From: Pterobdella sp. o SKG-2022
Lineage: Eukaryota > Annelida > Clitellata > Hirudinida > Piscicolidae
Length of the DNA: 64,000 nt
Assembly: GCA_964035795.1 (NCBI GenBank)
Contig: OZ038325.1
Span: 7,003,607-7,067,606, forward strand
Reading direction: 5' to 3'
Positions 1 to 13,639 of this stretch are shown here, one piece after another; the first letter of the stretch is position 1; the number at the start of each line of letters is the position of its first letter. The notes beneath the pieces are model-generated. The model worked only from the letters and a program-made list of their open reading frames with translations. It ran no database searches and had not been told where the DNA came from. The translations under genes and the position numbers were made by a program.

Positions 1-59
1 TTCAAATCATATCACACTGCACCACACTACGTTACGTCACATCTTTCCATTTTAAACTA

Positions 60-345
60 CACCCTACCAAAACTAGGCCAAACCACACCACATTTCATCC
101 TGCCTCACACCACACCACACCCCATTTCATTCTACCTCACCACATCTCACCCCCATCTTATCCTACCTCATACCACATCACATCCCATCTCATTCTACCT
201 CACAGCGCACTACACCCACTTCATCTTATCTCACATCACACCACACCCTATCTTATCCTACCTCACATCCCACCACACCATACCCCATCTCATTTTACCT
301 TACCGTACTACACCCCATCTCATCTTACCTCAACACATCTCACTC
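60..345. repeat. Degenerate C/A/T-rich minisatellite within the ZFHX intron
   Basis: An imperfect unit of roughly 38-45 bp, resembling CCCATCTCATCCTACCTCA followed by CACACCACAC, recurs about seven times. Read on the gene's sense (minus) strand it is a GTGG/GATGGGG-rich tract that begins some 140 bases inside the intron after the donor at 483. Confidence 0.65.
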
Positions 346-477
346 CAATCAAATCTCTAATAAGATCGTCATATAGTGCATCACCCTTGACCAAGTTGAA
401 CGACAATCCTTCAAACCAACATGTTTTGTATTAGTATTCATATGTTACGTTTCATAAGCTTGTTTTAAAAAGCATTA

Positions 478-484
478 ACTAACC
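478..484 (-). other. Splice donor ending the ZFHX exon
   Basis: On the minus strand the sequence reads AAAAAAG|GTTAGTTA. The last exon base is 484 and the intron starts with GT at 483-482. It fits the AAG|GTNAGT consensus well and precedes the in-frame TAG by one codon. The exon therefore ends after the first base of a codon. Confidence 0.8.
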
Positions 485-3400
485 TTTTTTGTTTTCTTCA
501 TATTGTTTATTGTATTCCACATTGTTGTAACTGTTGCTTTTGACGTTGTTGAACGCTTGGTTTATGTTGCGCGACATTTGAGTGTGGAGGTTTTGAAGGA
601 ACAACATATGACTATTAATATTATTGTTGTTAGAGTTGCTTGCAACATTGTTGTTGCTGTTGCTGTTGAGAAAAGAATGAGGAGTTAAAAGATGATGCTC
701 AAGTAAACGATGTTCTAGAGCTTGGTGTTGTGGTGTGCTGAGGTGTCTAACAAACAGAAGCTTTACAATGGTTGAGTAGCCACACGGGGTGCATGTAAAC
801 CTGCGACTACCTTTCGCTTCTCTAGAAATCAGATCGAAGAACAAGACAACATTGGCATTGTGTTCAGGATCGGAGGTATGTACTTGAAGTTTGTAAACGC
901 TGTTTGTACCGAAGTCACAAGCATTACACCTAATGGTGATGAGGTGGGGAGAGGACCCACCTAAATGCAGATGTCTCCACTCGTTTTCTGGGCCTCCCTC
1001 TCTCACATGCATAATCAACTGCAGTCTCTGCAGGTGCTTGTCAGTTTTACAGTGCAGTTGGAAGTTGGCTTTGAGGTTGGACTTGTATTGACATAGAGAG
1101 CAGACATACGTTCCACCCATAAGCATAATTCCTTCTTTCTCTGCTTCACCTGTTCTGTCGATCTGTTCGTGTTGGTGAAGCTCTTCAAGAGAGTCTGTGC
1201 CAAAGTTGCAGCAAGTGGCACATTGGAAGATGCGGTCATTGTGATCTGTGAAGAGTTTGGAGGGCGAGTGTAGTTTGTGTAGTTCGAAGGGTAAGAAGGG
1301 TGGGTAGGTGTTACGTGGCTTGCTTTCTGTTTGTGAATACGAGTCAATATTTTTGTCGATTTGTTCGTCTGTTAACTCGTTTTTGACGGATATTTCAGAT
1401 TTGTCTTCGATTTTTTTGTCATCTTGCATTTGATGGGCTACAGAAAGATTGTGAGAATGTTTTTCACTTGTCATATGGATTCTCAAATTTCTTGCGATGT
1501 TTGTCTCGTAGTTACAGACATCACATCGCCAAGGTGGTCTGTTATCATGCATATTAGAGCTGCTATCGATTCTACAGGCATCGGTGGACGGAGAATTGGA
1601 CGGAGATTGTTTCGAGTCAAGAGTCGATGTGGCTTGCGTGGCGGTGGAGTGTGAGGTGAGTTGGGCGGCCATCGCTACTACAGCAGCTGCAGTGGCTGAA
1701 GATTGAGGATTATTAAAGTTATTGTTGTTACTGTTATTGTTTCCAAGACTGTGTAGTTCCTGGATGTTGTTCATATGTCTGTCTGATTGCATGTGGATGC
1801 TGAGGTTTCCCTTAGTGGTGGTCGAGTAGTTACAAACGTCACATCTGTAAGGTTTGTATCCGCACGTGTAAGCTTCCCCTCTAGCGAGACGTGGGTGAGG
1901 TTGGTTACGGATGCACAAAACACACTGCGCATCGCTTTCTGGGTGCTTCTCTCTCATGTGGATTTCTAGAGTTTCAGGGTATTTGTAGTGCCAGTTGCAC
2001 TTGGGACACTTAAGCATTTTACAGGAGTTTCGCATGGTTAGAAGTGGTTGTTGCTGTTGGTTTTGTTGCTGATGGTTGAAATGAGCTGCAGAATAATATT
2101 CATCGTCATTGTTGTGGTTGCTGTAATATGGCATGTTATTGCTACAGTTGCTTCTAAAAGAATTTTGAAAAAATTTGTTGGAACCCAAATCATTAAAAAC
2201 ATTATTTTGAAAAATCTTCTCGCTCTCACCACTTCCCTGAACTCCCAAATTATTTGCCAAATAGGCCATATGCTGCGCGAAGTTCCAATCGTTTTTTTTT
2301 AACCGACACAACACTCCTAGATCCATTTCACTGTTTGTTTCATTTGGGTTGTCTTCGAGAAGTTCTAGCTTGATTTTGGAAGAGTCAAGAACTGGACTGA
2401 TAGTGTCGGGAAGGATAGTGCGTGAAGTGTCGGGTTTGATATCTAATGTTTCGTGGGCTGGGTCTTCCCACAATATCATTTGGACGGGTGTGACTAGAAG
2501 GTTGAGTTGTAAGGAAGTGTCAGTTTGGTGAAGAAGCAGAGATGCGTGATGGAGATTGGATGAAGATGGGTAAAGTGAGTGTTGATTTCTAGAATGTTCT
2601 AAAATATCTTCTGCGTTTTGAAACGATAACTTGCACGAAGTGCAAAGACGTACAGATGATTCAGTGGGGGATGAGGTGTTTTGGTCGGTGAGAGTTTCTA
2701 TTGCATAGAATTTAACGTTGGGTTTTGGTTCTTGAGGATTCGATTGGAACTCGATTGAAACAAATATCCTGTTGGAAGAACTTTTCAATAAGATTCGTCT
2801 CAAAACTTTTTCTTCCTCTTCACTCAAAATCACTTCTGTTTTGTCCTTTCTTGTAACAGCCACTACCCATCCATCTTGAGACCTTATCTGCCCAGGGAAC
2901 GGAGATACTTTTTCGAGAGGCTCCAGTTTTGGAGGGCTAGGATAACCATTGTAGTAATTACTATTGCTTTTTGAAACCGTTTCGTTTTGTGACGTAGAAA
3001 CTGGATTCGATGTAGAAAATGGCGATGAATAAGTTACAGATAATGAAGAAGAAGATGATAAAGACGAAGATGATGATATGTGGAATGGAAGACCAACAAA
3101 ACCCAAGTGATTACAATCAGGTTGTAGATCATTTCTTAGTTTAGAACTAGGAACAAGACTGGATAGAGGGGACTTGCAGGGAGGTTTCTGCGGAGAAGAA
3201 GAGGCGGAGATGGACGGAGATTTGGGCTGGTGGCTTACTTGTTGTTGTTGATGATGTTGTTGGTTGTTTTTTTGTGTTTGGTTGTTGTTCGTGTTGTTGT
3301 TAAGATTCCAAGAGCTGGAAACACTGTTTTTAAAATTGTAAAAATTTTTATTATTGTTGTTTACGTTTATACTGTTATCTATACTATTATTATTACTATT

Positions 3401-3670
3401 ATTATTGTTCAATGCATTATTATTACTGTTTAATGCGAATTTGCTTTGTATCAAAGGATAATTTTTGGTTGTGTTATTATTCAACTGGTATTTCTTAGTG
3501 TTTGGGTAAAAACAGCCTGAACTCAGTCGGTATTCTTTATTGTTATAGTGGCTTCCATCATTATTTGCACTATCGTTGAAATTGGTTTTGTCATAGTTAT
3601 TGTTAGTAATGTTGAAGTTTTTAAACTCATCGGCATCTGTACATTGCTCCAACAAGCTGGATGACATCAT
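484..3670 (-). CDS. ZFHX3/4-like: ZFHX3/ZFHX4/zfh-2 type zinc-finger homeobox transcription factor, large N-terminal coding exon (partial gene)
   Basis: Nuclear DNA-binding regulator of the ZFHX family, which in animals controls neural and muscle differentiation. From the chosen ATG (complement 3668-3670, context AAAATG; the next codon is also ATG) the exon encodes 1062 codons plus one base. C2H2 fingers start near residues 343, 553, 611, 712, 813, 854, 913 and 955. Diagnostic family strings are visible, such as YRCDVCNYSTTTKGNLSIHM, WRCDVCNYETNIARNLRIHM and YVCSLCQYKSNLKANFQLHC. Between them lie poly-Asn, poly-Gln and poly-Ser stretches. The reading frame hits TAG at 479-481, but this is just inside a clean donor (AAAAAAG|GTTAGT, exon end 484), so I end the exon there. 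Homeodomains, expected further 3', must lie beyond the left edge. The frame stays open upstream through a (GATA)n array only because that repeat has no stops. Family assignment is firm; the exact orthologue and 5' end are not. Confidence 0.9.
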
Positions 3671-4776
<1,106 letters not shown>

Positions 4777-4785
4777 GAGATAGAC

Positions 4786-7140
4786 AAATGAATGGATATA
4801 GAAATAAATAAGTTAGTAGATAGATAAACAAAATAATTGAGAATTTGTTTTATTATTTTTAAATATATGAAAAAAATAATCAGCCATAAACTCGAACAAT
4901 AAAAACAAAAAAAAATAATACTATAAATAAAAATAAAAATAAATGACAATAAAAAATGACAAAAATAAATAATGTTAAATTTGTTTAAAGCCTCGAATGG
5001 CGGTGTTAAAAGCACTCGAAATATCTTTTATGCAGTTAGTTATACCAGCAGATCTTATCCAGTAGAGTACAGTTATTTAATTTATCAAGTTAATTATCAT
5101 TTTTACTTAAACCATTATATGATGTTATCAAAATGAGTGTTATTATTAGTATTATTATTATCAGTAGTATTAATATTATTATTGTTACTGTTTCTATTAA
5201 TATTATTATTACTGTTAATAATAAGAATATTATTATTATTATTATTATTATTACCATTATTATTTCTATTATTATTATTATTTTTTTTATTATTATTACT
5301 ATTATCGTTAATATTTCCATGAATAACTGTTTTTTTATCATCCTACCTATTATTATCAGTTGTGAAATTCGTTTCTTCAAATTTATTTTTATATAATTAG
5401 CCACTTTAATATTTTGGTATATAGGGGACAATAACGAAAACCTCGTGTATTGATTAAATATTATTATTTAATTAAATCCAAATTATTCAATTATCGATTA
5501 TTCTTTAATTAACTTAAAATTTCTTTCCAATTTCTAATGAATGTTTGCTAATTAATGTAAAAACCTTGAATTTATTGAATAAAAATACTTATATGTATAT
5601 ACAGAAAACATTGATACACTTGTGAATAAATGAATCTATTGAGTTAAATACGAAGAATTCAAGAAATAATAAATTCATATATATGAAAATTCGAGTGGAG
5701 TTTTTGTATTCAATCAAAAAAACGCATTTTTTTTTATTGTGTTTTATTTTTAATTAGAATCTATCTACTCATATATGAACTCTCTATCAAGTTTAAGTAT
5801 TAATATCATCTGATGAAACAAGTATTTCAAAGTTTTTCAAAAAAAACGTTGGAAAATAATGAAAATGCTTAAGCAAGAGTATGAAGTAGTTTCAAAATTA
5901 ATGAGAAATTTTCATCACTTATTATAACATCCACACACAACCAATTCCTTGTGTTTTCTTCCCATTCTCTCCATCTCTCCCATTTACATCTCTTCCCTTA
6001 ATTCTGTTTTTTTTATTGTTCTATTGGTTGTTTTTTTTCATTTCTTCTTTTTATTCTCCATACAACAGTTCCTACCGTTTAAACATCACCACCAATATCA
6101 TATGATCATTCTTTTTAATATTATCAAGCTAGATAACACTTTCATTTTTTTTATTTTTACCTCATCCCTCAATAATCTCAATTAATGATTTCATTCATTT
6201 CCACCATTATCTCCTACTTTTTTCCTTCATCATCATTTTTCTCCACATCATCTCCTCATCTGCATCTTTTATTTCATCTTTTTCATATTACTCACCAGCT
6301 TAATTTTTTCATTGCCATTTTAATTTTTCGTTCGTTTTCTTCTTCATCTTCCATCCTCATCATTTTCTTCTTTATTCCCATAGTTTGTTTTTTATTTTTT
6401 TTATTTTACATCATTATTATCGTCATCATCATCATCTTCTTCATCATTCTCCTCAAATTGGCACTGAACCAAATCGTACTCCATAAGAAATACATTTTAA
6501 TCAAGAAGATGATTAGGCAAATGAATTTCAAATTAGATAATTAAATAAAATAATTACAAAAAATATTAACTTTAGATTAAATAATCAAGTATAAAAAAAC
6601 AAATAATCAATCTAACATCAAGAACCAAAAACAATACAAGATAATAGAGCACATCTCCGCACACCATTATGCTTCAGCCGATAAGAAGCGATGATAAGTA
6701 CTTTAACAGAATGAAAAATTAAGAGAAAGATATGGAAATTAAACACAATTTTTTCTATTAATTTTTGGCTCCATCGTAGACTCTTAATCGACTGCACTTT
6801 TAAGAGGATTCGACGCGGAAGGGTTTGGTTTTTTATTTCTTAATTAAAATATTTTAATTAAATTCATTTTTATTTAATTCAGAACTAAACAAAATTCCAC
6901 GTTTTTCATATCTCAAAACTTTTTTTTGTTAACAATCGCAAATAAATACAATCATTAGCGATAATACAATGGACAGAAAACAAAGAAGAAACAACAAAGA
7001 ACAGAAAATCTTTCGCGAAATCCAACGTTTAACACAAAAATTTTTTTTTGAATTGCATGCTTTAAGTTTTCTATCTGCTTAAAAATGAAATTAATTTCAA
7101 ACAAAATCGTCAGAAAATAATAAAGGAAAGTCACGTGATA
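4786..7140. other. Non-coding AT-rich spacer
   Basis: No gene is seen. It contains cryptic ATT-rich repeats (about 5137-5300), a T/C-rich, TCAT-rich stretch (about 5940-6460) and otherwise plain A+T-rich DNA. Open frames here are hydrophobic or poly-Ile/Leu products of base composition. Confidence 0.7.
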
Positions 7141-7245
7141 CATTATTATTATCATCATCATCATCATCACGACCACCATCATCATCATCATCACATTATC
7201 ATCATCACCACCATCATTATCATCACCATCATCATCATCATCAAA
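7141..7245. repeat. Impure (ATC)n trinucleotide tract
   Basis: About 100 bases of ATC/ACC triplets with a few changes, such as ACGACC and ATTATC. No coding signal. Confidence 0.8.
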
Positions 7246-7289
7246 ACTGTCGGGTCAAACAGAATATATTAGCCCATTGTCTCCATACA

Positions 7290-7610
7290 AACATATCTAG
7301 ACCTAAGCACACACACGTACACACATCCGTAAAAAACCTCACCCTTCCACACAAGCTCACAAACACACCAACATACAAGCACATACATAGAAAAAACAGT
7401 AAAAAAAATATACAAACATACAGACAAAAAACACTCATACACAAAAATGCACGCACAAAAGTATACACACTCAAAAACACAAATACACTCAAACAAACAC
7501 ACATCCACAAACAGGTCATATTTTAATATACATTTCTTTGTGCAAGTCCATATATTGTATGTACAAAAGTGTACGCTCTTCACTACATCAATCATACATT
7601 ATTAATATAC

Positions 7611-7697
<87 letters not shown>

Positions 7698-8160
7698 CAA
7701 TTGGAAAATTTCATCATTGCGGGCAAACTGACTGATTGTATAAAAAATGAAACTGCACAAACACCATCACAACAAAATTTAAAAATGAGTCATCAATCCT
7801 AACACATACATGAGAAAACACACATACAGTAATACATGCACAAACGAATACAATAACCTGAAAGATAAATATGATGGATAAAAAAGTAATAAAAAATGCA
7901 GAAAAATACAATTTACACACACTATAAACAAAAATCGTACACTCATAAACATATATAGAAAGAGACAAATGGACAAAATGTGAACACATAAAAGCAAATA
8001 CACTCGTGAAAAAAAAATAAAAAACACACAATCAAATGTAAAACAAAAACAAAAAAAATAATCACACACACATACACCCATACAAATACACAAAAATACA
8101 AATAAAAAACAAAACGTACACAGACACACGCACTCATACAAACACACACACACACACGCT
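7290..8160. repeat. Cryptically simple CA-rich DNA with an embedded (TG)n array
   Basis: Sequence dominated by ACACA/ATACA/AAACA words on the plus strand. It is split by a nearly pure TG array at 7611-7697 that carries two TGTTTG interruptions. Open frames on either strand are rich in Cys/Val/Phe or Thr/His and look like composition artefacts. Confidence 0.75.
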
Positions 8161-10270
8161 GAATAACCTAAGCACCGACCCTGCAAAGAGCGTCACTGAC
8201 CAATAAATATACGTCATATTTCCACAGCTCTGCTAAGCTCTCTAGTTCCGTGTGTTGGTGTGTGTGCTTGCTGCTTTAAAATTTTTTTTTTGTTTTTTTT
8301 TAATTTATGTTTTTTTTTGTTGTTTTTTTTTGTTTTTTGATGATAGAGGGGTATATTTTTTTTGTTTTTTAAAGATGGTTATGTTTGAAGCTGTTGTATT
8401 AGGCACATACACACACAACCTCTCAATATCACAAAGATCCTTAACAGTAACACATTTGCTTTAATATTTCATTTATGTCTCATTAAATCCCTTCTTTTGT
8501 ATATGTTCTTGTATGTGTTTGTGTTTTTTCTTGTATGTGCTTGCGTTTCGGTTTATCTCTGTAAGTTTTTATTATATTTCTGACTTTTTGTTCTTGTTGT
8601 CATTATATATGGGTTTTTTATGTATGGGCAAACAATTTATTTCTCTTTATACGTTTGTTTGCCTTTCCCTATACGTTTGTATGTGTGTTTGTAAGTATTA
8701 TTTTGTATGTGTGCTTATTATGCAATTCTCAGGTATTTGTGTCGATTAGAATTAAATTATATAATTTTGAAACATTTTTTTCTCATGTTTTTGTAGTAAT
8801 TTTTTGGTGCCATTTTATTATAATTCCTGGTTTTATGTCTTCTTATTTGTCTATGATTCTATCTTTTTTTATTGTTATATATTTTGTTTTTTGAAAAATG
8901 TTATGAAATTTAATAGCCGATATTAAGGGCAAATACTCAGACAAACATGGGGATAATACTTATCAAAAACACACTTTACAATTATACACATAAAATACAC
9001 ACATAAAAAATGAAAACACACAAAACAACAAAAAATCTTCACACAAACACACGTACATACAAATAAACACAAACAGTGACAGAGACACAAACACACAAAC
9101 ATCTATTGGGAATACCAGCGCATAACTTTTCATAAATTCTTTTCAGCATTATTCAGCCTGAATGTTGTAATTATGGCGGCACTGTGATTAATATGCTCCA
9201 ATATTATGGAGATTTAGATGAACTTTGTTGAAATTTAATTCAAATTTGTTAGACTTTGTTGGAAAACTTTGTTGCCCAACTTAGTTGAGATCTAGCCTAT
9301 ATTTTTTGTGATTTAGTTCAATGTTGTTGATATTCAGTCAAAGTTGTTGAATTTTTAACTGATAGTTTTTGCATTTCAACCATCTCTAGCTCAAACTCAT
9401 ACATTAACACAACACCTCTTCGATAGAAGCTAAATGGTTCATTATGTCGGTTGGCTCAGAAGCGTCAATAGGATTAAAGCTCTGGACCCTAGAATCAAAA
9501 CTCCAGTGATTTTGGAACAGCATCAAAAAATTACTGAAAAACAGAATTAAAACGACGAAAAATGAATGAAAAAATAAAAAGAGAAATGGAACTAATGCAC
9601 AAAACAAAGCGATTAAAAGTTCTCCATCAGAACTGAAACTGGCGACGAAAGAATACACAACATTGAACAAACACACCACATAAAGAAACATAAAAATAAT
9701 AGAAAAAAACACAAAACCTAGATCAAAAATAAAATGAAAAACATTCAATAAAATTAAAGAACAAAAAATTTGAAAAACTAGAAAAATCACATTAAACAAA
9801 AAACAAAATCACAGAATAAACAATAATACATAGAATAAACAACAAAACATAAAATAAAGAATAAAACATAGACAAAACACAGCAAAGAACAGATAGATCA
9901 TAAGTTGTACACGGTGCTGTACAAGTCCAGCATCTTTCATCTTTATAGCATTTTTAACTGTTCACATGTTTGTAAACACTTTTGTTTACTTTTGTATGTG
10001 GAGTTGAAACTTATGGATGTGTGGTTTTTGCTTTTTTTAATTTTTTTTTGTTTTGTTATCTCAAGTAGGGGGGGTGGGTAGTATGAATTATCAATGAACT
10101 AAAATTCAAGCTTCAAAAAAACGAACATACTCTGACAAACTTACTCATACTAACAGTCAGACACAAACAAACGAACCAACATGTAAACAAAAAAACAAAC
10201 AAACAAACAAAAAACACATTAACACATACAAAAAACACACACAAACACACATAGTCGTTAATAAAGGCTC
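8161..10270. other. Spacer with cryptic repeats, no gene recognised
   Basis: It includes T-rich DNA (8280-8900), CA-rich DNA (8970-9110) and a degenerate AACTTTGTTG-type repeat (9215-9350). A short minus-strand open stretch near 9404-9530 has more balanced codons, but I do not recognise it. Confidence 0.55.
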
Positions 10271-10279
10271 TATACAGCG

Positions 10280-10600
10280 CAGGTAATTAGGTCATGTTGG
10301 TGACGTAACATGGCACTTTCGCGTTTAATTAGGTCGCCCTTCTTACGCCTCTCTAATCATTATTCTTATGTGCGTGGGCATGTGAAGTTATCACTAAAAA
10401 ATAAAAATATTTTTTCTGTTATTATTTTTTCAGTTTTTCCTTTTTATTATTTTTGCTGTTGCTTTTTCGTTCATTATTTATAAGTTTTGCTCTAAAAAAA
10501 ATTGGAAATTCTACAGCGACAAAGTGTTGATTAAAGATCGTTTGTGATTGGCTGGTTTTGGTGATGTCATTGATTGCGTCATACTTATTACGTAATCAAG
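10280..10600. promoter_or_regulatory. Candidate regulatory island with homeodomain, CRE/bZIP and CCAAT-like sites
   Basis: More complex sequence between simple repeats. TAATTAGGTC occurs twice about 45 bases apart (first copy TAATTAGGTCA, a homeodomain core fused to an AGGTCA half-site). GTGACGTAAC lies between them. GATTGGCTGG (CCAAT box) is near 10547. TGATGTCAT, TTGCGTCAT and the 10-bp palindrome ATTACGTAAT (10587-10596) follow within 35 bases. The site matches are seen; function is inferred. Confidence 0.35.
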
Positions 10601-11543
10601 TATTAGATGGTGATGGGTGGGGATTTAGTTTTTTCTGCTGTGTTTTTGTGTGTTTTTAGACGTGTTATCATGGTGTTTATGTGTTGTTGTGTTGTTATTT
10701 ATATTTTGTTTGTTATTTTTGAGTTTTTTTTAAGTGCTGTTTATGAACTTTTTCTGTTTTGTTTATGTGATTTTTTTGCTTTTTATTTTTATGCGTAGAT
10801 TTTTCCTGCTTACGCTCATAATAGTTATTATAATAATATGAAAGAAAATTTCCAAAAATGTAAGTAATAAAAAAGATTGAAAGAACTGGTTTCAAGTTTC
10901 TCGCAATTAATTAGCTGTGCTCATTACACCCTCCCATTTCAACAGTTTTTGATCGTAAACTGCACACTTTGGATTCAGAGTGTTCACTATGTTTGTTCAA
11001 CATAACTTAACTGTAATTATTTGATTTAAGCACAAACCGGGAATGTAAATTGTTTATAGTAAATTTTACTTTACAAGTAAATACTGAATGAAAAGCTAAA
11101 CGTAAAACAGTAAACGTAACTCCCACAAAGTAAACATGTAAATCAAAATCATTTAAAACATAATTTTCACCCAAACTCAACATATTCCCTCTCACCCAAG
11201 TTCTTATATACTTTCCATTATGAACTATATTTAATCCACATTAAAAACATTCTATGCTAACTAATCGAAGGTAATTTGCCATTGAAATTCTTATAATTGG
11301 CCCCGACTTATTGAAATAATTTCCAAATTAACTCTCAATTAAAATTTTATTTACGATCGATATCAACAATTATTATTTTTATAATTATCAGTACTATTAT
11401 TATTATAAGTATTATTGTTTTCTAAGTAATAATTATTATTATTTTTTTATTGCTTTTATTATAAAAAATTTTATTATTTAATTATATTATTTAATTTATA
11501 TTATTATCTTTATTATTATTATTTAGTTTATGATGATAATGAT

Positions 11544-11579
<36 letters not shown>

Positions 11580-13490
11580 TATTATTATTATTATTATTAT
11601 TATTACTAATAAAGATGCAGATCAATATTAATATTCTCATTATGTGAAATTAAATTTTTTTTATCTCTTTCGAATAAATATTAAAATTAGCTATAATTTC
11701 TTCATTGATTTTTCATGAATTAGTTTTAATTTCACTAACTTTAGGGGATTATAAGCTTATTTAATCTGTTAATATTTTTGTTGTTATTATTGTTGATTTT
11801 TTTATTTTTACTATTATTATTTATTCTCTTGTTATTATTATTTTTTTTTACTATAATTATTATTTTTGTTGTTTATATTTGAATGAATTATCATCAAAAA
11901 CTTCAATCGGGTTTTAAAAAGAAATATACTTAAGGGGGCATGAGTACATACATAGAAACACACAAAAGCTACAGAGTACATCTGAACACATACAAAAATA
12001 AGACAAAAATACAAAAACATACATTCATACAAACAAAGAACTAATGACAAATACACAAAACACTAAAATACACATACTAAATGTAGTTGAATTCAAGAAA
12101 ACATAGACAAATACTAAGAAACATACAAAGGTAAAAAGATAAGTTTGCAAAAAGAAATACGGATAGGCATTCAAAGAAGAATATTTAGAAAAACAAAGAT
12201 GCATAAATTCATTATTAAAAGCGTTAATATCACAGGTAATCGATATTTTTCATCATGCTTTAATACTTTTTTTGATTCTGTTCACATTCTCATTATTCAT
12301 GCGTTATTAAATTAATTAATAATAAAAATAATTTTATTAATATTTTTATTGTTTTTTTTCAACGATAATAAAATATTATACAAACGATAATTAATTCATT
12401 ATAAATAGGTTTACCCATTAATGGTTATTCCATTGAAAATTAAATTCCGCTTGGATTATAATGTTAAAGGTTTTTGTTCTCTTATAGCTTGAGCAATTTA
12501 GTGCAAAGTAATTGTATTTAATTATAGTCCAAAAGGCGTTAATTCTTACTTGTTATTCGAATTATTTTGAATATACGTTTTAACGTTAGTTTGGTTTCAA
12601 TTTTTGTACAATAGCTAGTTCTATTCGAGTTTGAGAAGAGAATTTATAATAAATAGTTAAAAATTAGCTGGTGAACAAAAAAGTTAAAATAAATAAAATT
12701 TAGATTTGAAAATAACCACAAAGACAACAAAATAAAGTGAAAAACAAATACAATTCAATAAATTTACGAATATTGAAGGACTTTTTAAAATTGAATTGAA
12801 ATAAAAATGATGATAATTTAAAAAAAAATCAATATAAAATAGCATAAAAAGGGTTATTACTGCTAAATATTAAAAAAAAGAAAAATACTGCAATAATGAA
12901 TATAAAAAAAATAAAAAATAAAAAATAATAATAGTAATTAAAAAATTAAACAATATTCTTACTATGTAGGAAACATGAGAGTTATCGACGGCAGCGAAAA
13001 GACTTCAAACCAATTCAACTTTTCAGTAAGTCTTACATTGTTACACGCAAAAAAAACAAACTAATACTGCAAGAGGTTCTAATACTGTTAGGTAACGGAT
13101 ATTGTTCAAATTGGCAACAAAGTTCAAAAATATGGAGTCAAAATTTAACTTTAAACGACAATCCAAGAAATTATATCTTTCTCTTCGTATATAATTGTAC
13201 GCCGACTATATGCGGACATAAATATATATTTATAAATTAAGCTCAACCGTTTCTAATCATACACACATACATGCTCGCGATAATAGACCAAAGACTCTAT
13301 ATAGAAGATAATTATGAAACTTGCATTATAGCGCGCAAGAATCCAAACTGCAACGTGATTGGTCGATGCAGCACTAATGAGTCGGTTTCACCATTTATCG
13401 TTTTTGCTTCTGGTATAGACCGCTTTTATCCATCTTTTTTTCTATAGAAATGGAAAATTAAATATGGTATATGTAAAATATGAACAAAAA
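10601..13490. other. AT-rich non-coding spacer
   Basis: No coding exon is recognised. It contains ATT/TAA runs, CA-rich words (11940-12130) and long A/T-rich tracts. Around 13200-13420 complexity rises (CCAAT-like GATTGG near 13360), without an identifiable feature. Confidence 0.6.
11548..11605. repeat. (AAT)n/(ATT)n inverted repeat
   Basis: A run of AAT triplets is followed directly by a run of ATT triplets. The two halves are complementary and could fold into a long perfect hairpin or cruciform. Confidence 0.8.
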
Positions 13491-13512
13491 CGCATGCTGC
13501 AACCGAGGCGCT

Positions 13513-13592
13513 AAAACCTGCTCAAGATTCAAACCTGTAACTCCAGATTCATGAAGCGGCTTTCAGGCGTTTTGCCAAGCAAGCCACTTGAG
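13513..13592 (-). mobile_element. tRNA-like / SINE-head fragment
   Basis: On the minus strand TGGCTTGCTTGG (complement of 13575-13586) resembles a pol III A box. GGTTTGAATCT (complement of 13525-13535) resembles a B box (GGTTCGANTCC). The offset between their starts is about 51 bases, longer than a normal short-armed tRNA. No convincing anticodon arm or complete acceptor stem forms. I read it as a decayed tRNA-derived SINE head or tRNA pseudogene rather than a working tRNA. Confidence 0.35.
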
Positions 13593-13639
13593 AGGGAGGT
13601 ATTGTTTGTGTGTCGTAACACTCCATTCTTTAACAATGC

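Noticed and set aside
13513..13592. A functional tRNA gene
   Set aside because: Box-like motifs exist, but I could not form a full acceptor stem or a convincing anticodon arm, and the box spacing is too long for an ordinary tRNA.
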